Translations under genes and position numbers: made by a program
Part shown: piece after piece, positions 1 through 6,781 of the stretch
Position numbering within the stretch: the first letter of the stretch is position 1
How the letters are laid out: each line of letters begins with the position of its first letter
The notes under the pieces: generated by a model
Told to the model about the DNA's origin: nothing
What the model saw: the letters and a program-made list of their open reading frames with translations, nothing else
Databases searched by the model: none
Assembly: GCA_964387935.1 (NCBI GenBank)
Contig: CAYLZN010000167.1
Location: 1-12,029, forward strand
From: CAYLZN01 sp964387935
GTDB taxonomy: Bacteria; Acidobacteriota; Vicinamibacteria; Vicinamibacterales; JAFNAJ01
Length of the DNA stretch: 12,029 bases
Direction: 5' to 3'

Positions 1-1560
1 GTCGCGGCCCGCGCTCCGGCGGAGCCGCCCCGGCGTCTCGACGCCCGCGGGGCGCTCGTGCTGCCGGGGTTCATCGACAGTCACGTGCACTTCCTCGAGG
101 GCGGTTCGCGACTGGCGTCCGTGCAGCTCCGCGACGCGAACACGCGCGAGCAGTTCGTGCAGCGCATCGCCGCCTTTGCAGCCACCGCTCCCCGCGGCAG
201 CTGGATCCGGGGCGGCGACTGGGACCACGAAAACTGGGGCGGCGCCCTGCCGACCCGCGAGTGGATCGACGCCGTCACCCCGGATCACCCGGTGTGGGTC
301 AACCGGCTCGATGGGCACATGGCGCTCGCCAACAGCCTGGCGCTGCGACTGGCCGGGGTCGATGAGCGCACGGGCGACGTCGACGGAGGCGCCGTCGTGC
401 GGGACGCCCGCGGGCGCCCGACGGGCGTGTTCCGCGACAACGCGATGTCGCTGGTCGAACGCGTCGCCCCCGCCCCCAGCGCGGCGGAGGAAGATCGGGC
501 GCTCGAGGCCGCGATGCGCTACGTGGCAGAGCGCGGCGTCACCTCCGTGCACCACATGGGGTCCTTTGCGGACCTCGACGTCTTCGAGCGCGCGCACCGG
601 GCCGGCCGCCTCCGCACGCGCGTGTACGCAGCGGTTCCGCTCGCCGAGTGGAACCGGCTCGCGGAGACCGTTCGGTCCCGGCGGTTCGGTCCGTCCGGGC
701 GGGGCGACGACTGGCTGCGCGTGGGCGCGCTCAAGGGCTTTGTCGACGGGTCGCTCGGCTCGCACACCGCGGCGTTCGAACAGCCGTTCACCGATGCGCC
801 AGACGACCGCGGGCTGCTGGTGAACTCCGAGCGCGATCTCGAGACGTGGGTCCTGGCGGCCGATGGAGAACGCCTGCAGGTCGCCGTTCACGCCATCGGG
901 GACCGGGCCAACCGGCTCCTGCTCGATCTCTACGAGCGGGTGGCGCGCGCGCACGGTCCGCGCGATCGGCGATTCCGCATCGAGCACGCCCAGCACCTGC
1001 GCCCGGCCGACATTCCGCGCTTCGCCGCCCTGGGGGTCATCCCGAGCATGCAGCCGTATCACGCGATCGATGACGGGCGGTGGGCGGAGAAGGTGATCGG
1101 CCCAGAGCGGGCAAAGACGACCTATGCCTTCCGCGCGCTGCTTGACGCGCGCGCCCGCCTCGCGTTTGGCAGCGACTGGTTCGTGGCGCCGCCGACGCCC
1201 CTCGAGGGCATCGCGGCGGCCGTCGGCCGTCGGACGCTCGACGGCGCGCATCCGGAGGGCTGGGTGCCGGCGCAGAAGGTCTCGGTCGCCGAGGCCGTTC
1301 GCGCCTACACCGTCGATGCGGCGCATGCCTCGTTCGAGGAGCAGGTCAAGGGCGTGCTGCGTCCGGGCCTGCTCGCCGACCTCGTCATCCTGGATCGGGA
1401 CCTGTTCCTCCTCCGCCCGGAGGAGATTGCTGGCGTGACGGTGCGCGCGACGGTCGTGGGCGGAAGAGTCGTGTTCGAAATGGGGTCGGGAGTCCTATAC
1501 GCAAAAACTGCCCACCCGGTCGCAATTCATGCCGACGGTGCCCGTCCGCCAATGTACTGA
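1..1560 (+). CDS. YtcJ-like metal-dependent amidohydrolase (amidohydrolase family 3), 5' partial
   Basis: This is a TIM-barrel metal hydrolase of the YtcJ / amidohydrolase-3 type. These enzymes hydrolyse amide or related C-N bonds, and the substrate cannot be told from sequence. The reading frame is open from base 1, and the residues before the GTG at 58 (ending RRLDARGALVLPGFIDSH) match the usual lead-in to the barrel. That GTG is therefore an internal codon, and the true start lies upstream of the window. Visible motifs in order are the metal-binding HxH (HVHF, codons at 82-90), the lysine-containing LKGFVDGSLGSHTA segment (about 730-770), HAIGDRAN (about 890), RIEHAQHL (about 980) and the late aspartate in FGSDW (about 1167-1181). 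The C-terminal part (GVLRPGLLADLVILDRD) is the beta-sandwich return typical of the superfamily. About 519 residues are visible, so only a short N-terminal section is missing. The downstream acetyltransferase overlaps its stop by one base. Confidence 0.93.
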   Translation, partial: VAARAPAEPPRRLDARGALVLPGFIDSHVHFLEGGSRLASVQLRDANTREQFVQRIAAFAATAPRGSWIRGGDWDHENWGGALPTREWIDAVTPDHPVWVNRLDGHMALANSLALRLAGVDERTGDVDGGAVVRDARGRPTGVFRDNAMSLVERVAPAPSAAEEDRALEAAMRYVAERGVTSVHHMGSFADLDVFERAHRAGRLRTRVYAAVPLAEWNRLAETVRSRRFGPSGRGDDWLRVGALKGFVDGSLGSHTAAFEQPFTDAPDDRGLLVNSERDLETWVLAADGERLQVAVHAIGDRANRLLLDLYERVARAHGPRDRRFRIEHAQHLRPADIPRFAALGVIPSMQPYHAIDDGRWAEKVIGPERAKTTYAFRALLDARARLAFGSDWFVAPPTPLEGIAAAVGRRTLDGAHPEGWVPAQKVSVAEAVRAYTVDAAHASFEEQVKGVLRPGLLADLVILDRDLFLLRPEEIAGVTVRATVVGGRVVFEMGSGVLYAKTAHPVAIHADGARPPMY

Positions 1561-2027
1561 TGCTTGACAACGAAGACGACTTGATCGTCGAACCTGCCGC
1601 TGCCGACGACCGCGACTGGGCGGCCGCGCTGATGGCCCGCACCGAACCGTGGATCACGCTCGGCCGGACCCTGGAGAGTTGCCTCGCGGTCTGTCACCAC
1701 CCCGATCACCTCGTCGTGGTCGGCCGGCACGCGCAGCGGCGTGTCGGGTTCCTGATTCTCCAGCGACGGGGCGTGGTGGGATCACCGTATCTCGCCACCA
1801 TCTGCGTGGACGCCGAGTTCCGGGGGCGCGGGTTCGGGTCCAGGCTGGTGACCTGGGCCGAGGACTTCTTCCGCCCGCAGGCGCGGCACCTGTTCCTGTG
1901 CGTCTCGTCCTTCAACCCCCGCGCGCGCGCCCTCTACGAGCGTCTCGGATTCACGCAGATCGGCGAGCTGCCGGACTACTTCATCGACGGCGCCTCGGAG
2001 CACCTGATGCACAAGCGCCTCACGTAA
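1560..2027 (+). CDS. GNAT-family N-acetyltransferase
   Basis: This 155-residue protein is a single GNAT domain that should transfer an acetyl group from acetyl-CoA to an amine. The acceptor is unknown. The acetyl-CoA pyrophosphate loop is RGRGFGSRL (about residues 88-96), preceded by the beta-strand YLATICVDAEF. The C-terminal NPRARALYERLGFTQIGEL (about 119-137) is the usual GNAT motif B, with the Tyr that often acts as general acid. The ATG shares one base with the stop of the amidohydrolase (TGATG), so translation is probably coupled and the two genes are likely one transcription unit. That could mean the two enzymes act on related amide or amine compounds, but this is inference. The gene ends just before the heptamer array at 2030. 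Confidence 0.9.
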   Translation: MLDNEDDLIVEPAAADDRDWAAALMARTEPWITLGRTLESCLAVCHHPDHLVVVGRHAQRRVGFLILQRRGVVGSPYLATICVDAEFRGRGFGSRLVTWAEDFFRPQARHLFLCVSSFNPRARALYERLGFTQIGELPDYFIDGASEHLMHKRLT

Positions 2028-2029
2028 CA

Positions 2030-2106
2030 GGCGCAAGGCGCAGGGCTCAAGGCTCAAGGCGCAGGGCTCAAGGCGCAAGGCGCAGGGTTCGGGGCTCACG
2101 GCGAAC
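2030..2106. repeat. Heptamer tandem repeat array A (GGCGCAA / GGCGCAG / GGCTCAA)
   Basis: Eleven consecutive 7-base units run without a phase break: ggcgcaa, ggcgcag, ggctcaa, ggctcaa, ggcgcag, ggctcaa, ggcgcaa, ggcgcag, ggttcgg, ggctcac, ggcgaac. Every unit begins with GG. The array lies between two convergent genes and includes the stop codon of the minus-strand glycosyltransferase gene (complement of 2096-2098) and its last codons. It resembles the short tandemly repeated heptanucleotides described in cyanobacteria in period only. I see no transposase or terminator with it. Confidence 0.85.
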
Positions 2107-4324
2107 CCGTGAGGGCCCGAAGCAGCGCCGCCGCGCGCGGTTCGTCCGGCTCCAGCCGGAGTGACTCGCGCAGGCGCCCCACTGCGTCGTCTTTGCGCCC
2201 CACTTGCGCGTAGGCCACCGCGAGGTTGAGCTGTGCACTCCCGCTGCCGGCGTCCAGCCGGCACGCCGCCTCCAGCGGCTGAACCGCGTCCGCCGCCCGC
2301 CCTTGCAGAATGAGCGCGACCCCGAGCAGTTNNNNNNNNNNCAGTTCCTGGGCACGCGCTGACGCCGGCTCCCCCGCCACCGCTGCCCGCAGCCAGCGCT
2401 CGGCCTCGGCCGGCGCCTCGAGTTCGAGTGCGAGCCCCCCGACGTCGCGCGCCGTCTCGGGATCGACGGTCGCGAGCGCGTCGGCCGGCACACGCCCCAG
2501 CACGGCCAGCGCATCGGCACCGCGCCCGCGCTGCGCGAGCGCCAAGGCGAGCGGCGGCCCGGAGGACGCCGGCGCAACGCCGGCCTCGAAGGCCCGTGAC
2601 AGGTGAGGCAGCGCCTCTGCCAGCCTGCCGCCCGCGCCAAGCGCTCGCCCCAGCGCCAGGTGAATCGCGGGCCGATCGCCGTCAATCGCCAGCGCTGCCT
2701 GCAGTCGCGCCACGGCCTCGCCCGGCTGGCCGGCCGCCAGGAGCGCCTCACCGACCCGGAAGTTGAGCACGCCGGGCCGCGCGTGTTCCGGCGCCACCGA
2801 GTCCGCGTATCGACGCGCCGCCTCGTAGTGCCCCTGTTCCACCAGCCACACGGCCTTCCGCAGTTGTTCGCCGCCGCGCCCGTCATCGAGGCCGAGGGGC
2901 AGCCCGACGAGCCCTCCCATGACGCCAACCGCCGCCAGCGGCCCGAAACTGGCCCGCCAGTCCCGCACGCGCAGGCGATCGACCAGCCACGCCACGAGCG
3001 CCGCTGCGGTCGAGATGAGCGGCACCAGCAACGCCAGGCGATAACGATCCGCCACGAAGAACGCCACCACGGCCAACCCGTAGATAGGAACGAACGCGCC
3101 CCAGGCCCAGTAGCCGTCGCGGCGCATCCGCAGACGAGGCCAGACGAGCCCCACCAGGCCGAACGGCAACAGGAGCCACGGCCCCACCACCAGCCCGCGC
3201 AGGATCGCCACACCTTCGTCTCGGTAGAAGGCGTAGCTCGCATTCAACGCCACCTCCGTCCGGTTGACCAGGATCAGGAGCTTGCGGGCCGTCAGGGCCA
3301 GGGCGTCCCCAGGGTGCGCCGCCATCCAGGCGAGCGCCTCGTCGTAAAAGTACCCAGACACCTCGCTCACGCCCAGCGGCCGTCCGCGCGCCGCGCTGGC
3401 GACGCGCGCCGCGTCCCGGGCCTGACCGGCAATCGACGGCGTGATCCCGGGAAGGGGCTCGTACACACCGGTCGCACCGGCGTGGTTCCCCATGTAAAAG
3501 TTGAGGCCGCCATGGGAGGCGATGGTCACCGCCTCGCCGGACACCGCGGCGTTGCGCAGCGCGCTGAGCCCGATGACGAGCCCGAGCCCGGCCCAGAGCA
3601 GCAGCGCGCACGCGATCCGCCGGGTTGAAGGGCTGTCGCGTGTCGGCAGCCGGTCGCTGAGGGGCCGGACCGCGCTCACCAGCGCCCCGGCCGCCACGGC
3701 GTAGACGAGCGCGTTCGGGCGATTGAGCGTGAGCAGGCCGAGCACGGCACCTGCGCTGAACGCCAGCGCCCGGGTCCTCCCCTCGCCGAACACCACGCGG
3801 GTCACCAGCCACAGGGCCGCAGCGGTGAGGAAGGGGTCGAGCGCCGACTGCAGGATCAGCACCTCGGAGAACGTCAGGAAGCCGGTGAGCGTGGCCAAGA
3901 CCCATGCGAACCACCCCGCCCGCGGGCCGAACCAGGATCGCGTCGTTGCAACGATGAGCCCGACCGCGATCGTCCCGAGCGCGATCTGCACCGTCCGCGC
4001 GGCGGTCAGCGTGCCTCCGACCGCGAACACGGTCGCCAGGAAGAACACGTAGAGCGGCGACACCGCGAACGGTTCACGCACGGCCAGGGGCCCGCCGTCG
4101 GCCACCTGCCGCGCGAGCGCCACGTAGTAGGCGGTGTCGAGTTCTCCGTGCGGCTGGAGCAGCGGGTGCGTCCCCAATTGCCAGAGCACGGCCGCTTTGA
4201 GCGCGAAGGTGACACCCAGCAGAGCCACGAGCGGCCCTATCCAGCGGCGCGCACCGGGCGGCGGTCGCGGGTCCGACCTCGAGGCCTGTGGAAGCCGTGG
4301 AGTGGCGCCGCGCCCCTTCGTCAC
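2096..4324 (-). CDS. GT39/PMT-like membrane glycosyltransferase with C-terminal TPR repeats
   Basis: This 742-residue protein (as sequenced) joins a polytopic GT-C fold glycosyltransferase to a TPR tail. Such enzymes move a sugar from a lipid-phosphate donor to an acceptor on the outer face of the inner membrane; donor and acceptor are unknown here. The first hydrophobic helix (about residues 29-50) is followed by the acidic loop motif GELDTAYY (60-67), where Asp63 is the likely catalytic or metal-linked residue of GT-C enzymes. Many hydrophobic segments follow up to about residue 475, with FFVADRYRLALLVP (422-435) near the end of the membrane part. From about 485 onward the protein is alpha-helical repeats such as LNLAVAYAQVGRKDDAV. 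The start is the GTG at 4324-4322, which overlaps the stop of the upstream phosphotransferase gene (GTGA). The frame stays open further upstream, but there it is arginine-rich shadow sequence. The N run at 2332-2341 falls in the TPR part. Confidence 0.85.
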   Translation of the reverse strand: MTKGRGATPRLPQASRSDPRPPPGARRWIGPLVALLGVTFALKAAVLWQLGTHPLLQPHGELDTAYYVALARQVADGGPLAVREPFAVSPLYVFFLATVFAVGGTLTAARTVQIALGTIAVGLIVATTRSWFGPRAGWFAWVLATLTGFLTFSEVLILQSALDPFLTAAALWLVTRVVFGEGRTRALAFSAGAVLGLLTLNRPNALVYAVAAGALVSAVRPLSDRLPTRDSPSTRRIACALLLWAGLGLVIGLSALRNAAVSGEAVTIASHGGLNFYMGNHAGATGVYEPLPGITPSIAGQARDAARVASAARGRPLGVSEVSGYFYDEALAWMAAHPGDALALTARKLLILVNRTEVALNASYAFYRDEGVAILRGLVVGPWLLLPFGLVGLVWPRLRMRRDGYWAWGAFVPIYGLAVVAFFVADRYRLALLVPLISTAAALVAWLVDRLRVRDWRASFGPLAAVGVMGGLVGLPLGLDDGRGGEQLRKAVWLVEQGHYEAARRYADSVAPEHARPGVLNFRVGEALLAAGQPGEAVARLQAALAIDGDRPAIHLALGRALGAGGRLAEALPHLSRAFEAGVAPASSGPPLALALAQRGRGADALAVLGRVPADALATVDPETARDVGGLALELEAPAEAERWLRAAVAGEPASARAQELXXXXLLGVALILQGRAADAVQPLEAACRLDAGSGSAQLNLAVAYAQVGRKDDAVGRLRESLRLEPDEPRAAALLRALTGSP
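2332..2341. other. Assembly gap (10 N), probably artefactual
   Basis: Ten N interrupt the TPR region of the glycosyltransferase gene. The bases cagtt end the left flank (2327-2331) and also begin the right flank (2342-2346). Merging this 5-base overlap removes 15 bases, exactly five codons, and leaves the frame unchanged. See the corresponding finding. Confidence 0.95.
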
Positions 4325-5871
4325 GCCAGTGCGCGCTCCAGTCGATCGCAGACGGTCTCGAGGATCTTGAGGCGGGCGAACGGCTTGTCGTTGCCCTCGA
4401 CGAGCGTCCACGGTGCGAGGTGCGTGCTCGTGCGCTCCACCATGTCGTTGACGGCCAGCTCGTACTGATCCCACCGGGTGCGGTTGCGCCAGTCCTCGTC
4501 GGTGATCTTCCAGCGCTTGTGCGTCGTGCGCTCGCGCGCGCGAAACCGGCGCAGCTGCTCCTCGCGCGTGATGTGCAGCCAGCACTTGACGAGCGCGTAC
4601 CCGTGGTCGACGAGCTGGCCCTCGAACTCGTTGATCTCCGCGTAGGCGCGCCGCCATTCCGGCTCGGACGCGAATCCCTCGACGCGCTCCACGAGGACAC
4701 GGCCGTACCAGCTGCGGTCGAACACGGTCACGCGGCCGGCGCGCGCCAGGTGGCGCCAGAACCGCCACAGGTAGTGATGGGCACGCTCCTCGTCGCTCGG
4801 CGCGGCCACGGGAATGACCTGGTAGTCTCGCGCGTCGAGCGCGGCGGTGATCCGCCGAATCGCGCCGCCCTTGCCGGCCGCGTCCCAGCCTTCGAAGACG
4901 AGGATGGTCGAGACGCCACGCGTTCTCGCCTGTCGCTCCAGGCCGTTGAGCCGACCCTGCAGGCGCTCCAACTCCGTGTCGTAGTGACGTTTCGCCACCC
5001 GCTGCGTCATGTCGAGGTGACTCAGGATCGTCGGCTGCAGCACCTGACCACGACCGACAACGGCGCGCGGTCTCACATTGCTGCGGCCACCCGTGGCAGC
5101 GCCGGCAGTTGCGGGGGAAGACGTGGGCTGGCGGACCGCCGCCCTTTCACGCGACCACGACTCCGCACCCAGCCGCTCCCTCATGACCGTCAGCAAGGCC
5201 TCCCCGACGGCCAGCGTCCGATAGCGCTCGTCGGCGCCTTCGACGATCAGCCAGGGCGCTGCCGCCACGGACGTCCGACGGATGGCGACCTCCGCTGTCT
5301 CGACGAAGCGGTCGTACAGCTTCCAGTTGCGCCAGTGGTCTCGTGTCACGCGCCACCGGGTCAGCCGATCCCGTTCGAGCTTCTGCAGGCGTCGTTTCTG
5401 ACTGGCCTGATCGAGGTGCATCCAGAACTTGAGCACGACGGCACCGTCGTCGGTGAGCGCCCGCTCGAACGCGGCCATGCGGTCCAGGGCCTGATCGAAG
5501 GTCGCACGGCTGATGCGGCGATGCACGCGGTCCAGAATGGGTCGCGAGTACCACGAACTCAGAAAGAGCCCCACCCGGCCCTGCGCGGGCAGGTCTCGCC
5601 AGAACCGCCAGTACCCCGGCCGCTCCCGCTCCTCGTCTGATGGCTCGCCGTAGGCGTGCGTCTCGAGCCAGCGGGGATCCATCCACTCGTAGAGCAGGTT
5701 GACGGTCTCGCCCTTGCCGGCGCCGTCCACACCCGCGAACACGACGATGACCGGAAAGTGCGCCCCACGCAGTCGCTGCTGAGCGTCGAGCAGCGCCTCA
5801 CGCAAAAGCAGTGCTCGGCGCTCGTACTCGGGCTTGGGCACGGCGCGGCCCAATTCGGCAGCCTCGAACAT
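4321..5871 (-). CDS. pap: Two-domain PPK2-family polyphosphate:AMP phosphotransferase
   Basis: The protein is 516 residues with two tandem PPK2 domains, the arrangement of class II PPK2 enzymes (PAP), which use polyphosphate to phosphorylate AMP to ADP in the cytoplasm. Domain 1 has a Walker A loop GVDGAGKG (47-54), but at the Walker B/lid position it reads LFLSSWYSR (102-110). Domain 2 has GWDAAGKG (328-335) and the intact FDRSWYGR (384-391). In the PAPs I know of, the C-terminal domain is the active one, and the loss of the Asp-Arg pair in domain 1 fits that. A low-complexity linker (about 243-280) separates the halves. The ATG at 5871 follows the upstream immunity-type gene after 6 nt, with AGGAG-like purines ahead of it. 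The stop overlaps the GTG of the glycosyltransferase. Single-domain PPK2 enzymes are excluded by the duplication. Confidence 0.93.
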   Translation of the reverse strand: MFEAAELGRAVPKPEYERRALLLREALLDAQQRLRGAHFPVIVVFAGVDGAGKGETVNLLYEWMDPRWLETHAYGEPSDEERERPGYWRFWRDLPAQGRVGLFLSSWYSRPILDRVHRRISRATFDQALDRMAAFERALTDDGAVVLKFWMHLDQASQKRRLQKLERDRLTRWRVTRDHWRNWKLYDRFVETAEVAIRRTSVAAAPWLIVEGADERYRTLAVGEALLTVMRERLGAESWSRERAAVRQPTSSPATAGAATGGRSNVRPRAVVGRGQVLQPTILSHLDMTQRVAKRHYDTELERLQGRLNGLERQARTRGVSTILVFEGWDAAGKGGAIRRITAALDARDYQVIPVAAPSDEERAHHYLWRFWRHLARAGRVTVFDRSWYGRVLVERVEGFASEPEWRRAYAEINEFEGQLVDHGYALVKCWLHITREEQLRRFRARERTTHKRWKITDEDWRNRTRWDQYELAVNDMVERTSTHLAPWTLVEGNDKPFARLKILETVCDRLERALA

Positions 5872-5877
5872 GCGTCC

Positions 5878-6225
5878 CTACTCTCCTTCGTCCAGCGCCC
5901 TGTCCAGGCGGGTGAACAGCGCGTCCACCTCGCTCCACGACCCGGGCTGCCAGCCGGAACCGAGCGCACAGAAGGCGTCGAGCCGGTGCTCGTCGTCGAG
6001 GGGCTCGAGCCGCGCCCGCACCATCGCCCATTCGGAGGCGAGCAGCGCATGATCCTCGGGCCCGGAGTCGGCGATGAAGGCCTCCATGGCGGCCTCGGGC
6101 GACCCGTATTCGATTTCGAAGTCCTCGTTCAGGTACCCGAGCAGAAAGCCCTCGACGGCCGGCACCTCGGCCGGGTCGATCGACGGCCCCACACCGCGCG
6201 GCACCCCGTCGTCTGGACGGCTCAT
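5878..6225 (-). CDS. CdiI-type contact-dependent inhibition immunity protein (CdiI_2-like)
   Basis: This small, strongly acidic protein has 115 residues, about 26 Asp/Glu against 7 Arg/Lys by my count, and no signal peptide or membrane segment. The stretch FLLGYLNEDFEIEYGSPEAAMEAFI (27-51) matches what I recall of the CdiI_2 immunity family: a Gly-Tyr-x-x-x-Asp core followed by a helix with Ala and Phe. Such proteins bind and neutralise a cognate toxin in the cytoplasm. I chose the ATG at 6225-6223 rather than an upstream ATG (6309). It overlaps the stop of the RNase A-like gene as ATGA and has GGAGGT six bases before it, while the 28 residues gained upstream look like shadow sequence. Its position directly after an RNase A-like gene supports an effector-immunity pair. 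Family membership is judged from memory of the motif. Confidence 0.75.
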   Translation of the reverse strand: MSRPDDGVPRGVGPSIDPAEVPAVEGFLLGYLNEDFEIEYGSPEAAMEAFIADSGPEDHALLASEWAMVRARLEPLDDEHRLDAFCALGSGWQPGSWSEVDALFTRLDRALDEGE

Positions 6226-6728
6226 CGTCGGACCTCCGGGTAAGATGTCAACACGTAGAACTGCCCGAGGTCCTCGCGCCAGCGCAGGACCACCACCGCG
6301 TCGTAGCACGGGACAGGCACGGCGCCACCCCGCTCGAGTGCGTGGCCGATGCGGCGCTCACGCGAGCCCCGGTAGCGCAGGGCGAGATTGGGTCGGCGTC
6401 CTGTCCGCACGCGCCAGGACTCGAGCCTCTCCGCGGAGGCCTCGAGCGTCGCATGGACGACGGTCTCGGCGGTGGCGAGGTCCGTGTAGGTCGAGGCGGC
6501 AGAGATCCGCTCCCGTGACAATCGCGCCCGGAGTTCGGCCTCGGTCTTCCCGACGTGCCTCGCGATCGTGTGGCCGCCAAGCCGCTCGTCCTGCCGCAGA
6601 TCCCTCCGTGCGGCCGCCGCCGGCTGGGCCGCGACCGGCCCGACGCCGTGGATCGGCAGGACCGCCAGCACCCAGACGATCCAGCCAAGCCGGGTCCCGA
6701 CGCGCCACCGATTCCGGTTCTGGGTCAT
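6222..6728 (-). CDS. Secreted RNase A-like (CdiA-CT type) ribonuclease, probable toxin
   Basis: The protein has 168 residues. The N-terminus has an Arg-rich n-region, a hydrophobic core (about 14-33) and an Ala-rich AQPAAAA cleavage area (about 33-40), so it is probably Sec-exported. The rest is one domain matching the bacterial RNase A-like family (RNAse_A_bac) known from CdiA C-terminal toxins. It reads GGHTIARHVGKT (51-62), then LRARL, STYTDLATAE (79-88) and a C-terminal FYVLTSYPE (157-165). The Yersinia kristensenii CdiA toxin, as I remember it, uses a His, an Arg 11 residues later, and a Thr-x-Tyr. Here His58, Arg69, Thr161 and Tyr163 keep both spacings. The mature part is basic, about +8 by my count, unlike its acidic neighbour. 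There is no CdiA filament, VENN or PAAR/Rhs carrier, so it stands alone. The ribosome site before the ATG is weak. It is first in a four-gene minus-strand unit. Confidence 0.85.
   Translation of the reverse strand: MTQNRNRWRVGTRLGWIVWVLAVLPIHGVGPVAAQPAAAARRDLRQDERLGGHTIARHVGKTEAELRARLSRERISAASTYTDLATAETVVHATLEASAERLESWRVRTGRRPNLALRYRGSRERRIGHALERGGAVPVPCYDAVVVLRWREDLGQFYVLTSYPEVRR
6232..6237 (-). promoter_or_regulatory. Ribosome binding site of the CdiI-type gene
   Basis: GGAGGT on the minus strand, six bases before the ATG at 6225. It lies inside the end of the RNase A-like gene and decides the start of the immunity-type gene. A strong site here may keep immunity translation at or above toxin translation. 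Confidence 0.75.
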
Positions 6729-6781
6729 CGTGGAACCGCCCCAATTGTAGTCGAGAGCTGATATGCTTCGCGCTCCAGACG

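Noticed and set aside
2030..2106. CRISPR-like array
   Set aside because: Units are 7 bases with no spacers and no cas genes nearby, so it is a simple tandem repeat.
4325..4768. Extension of the glycosyltransferase reading frame by 148 residues upstream
   Set aside because: The region is the end of the PPK2-type gene in another frame, and the extra residues are an arginine-rich shadow with no domain. The GTG overlapping the PPK2 stop fits better.
4288..5640. 450-codon open frame on the plus strand
   Set aside because: It mirrors the PPK2-type gene, whose minus-strand product has two full Walker A domains. The plus product has no recognisable domain.
6226..6309. 28-residue N-terminal extension of the CdiI-type protein
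   Set aside because: It overlaps the coding end of the RNase gene, looks like shadow sequence and lacks a ribosome site, whereas the ATG at 6225 has GGAGGT.
6738..6748. TACAAT on the minus strand as a -10 box for the RNase gene
   Set aside because: No acceptable -35 lies 16-18 bases upstream, and the start would leave only a few bases of leader before the ATG.
6074..6781. Long upstream extension of the ArgA-like GNAT frame
   Set aside because: It is the complement of the CdiI-type and RNase genes and reads as Arg/Ser/Pro-rich sequence. The GNAT domain begins right after the ATG at 6782.
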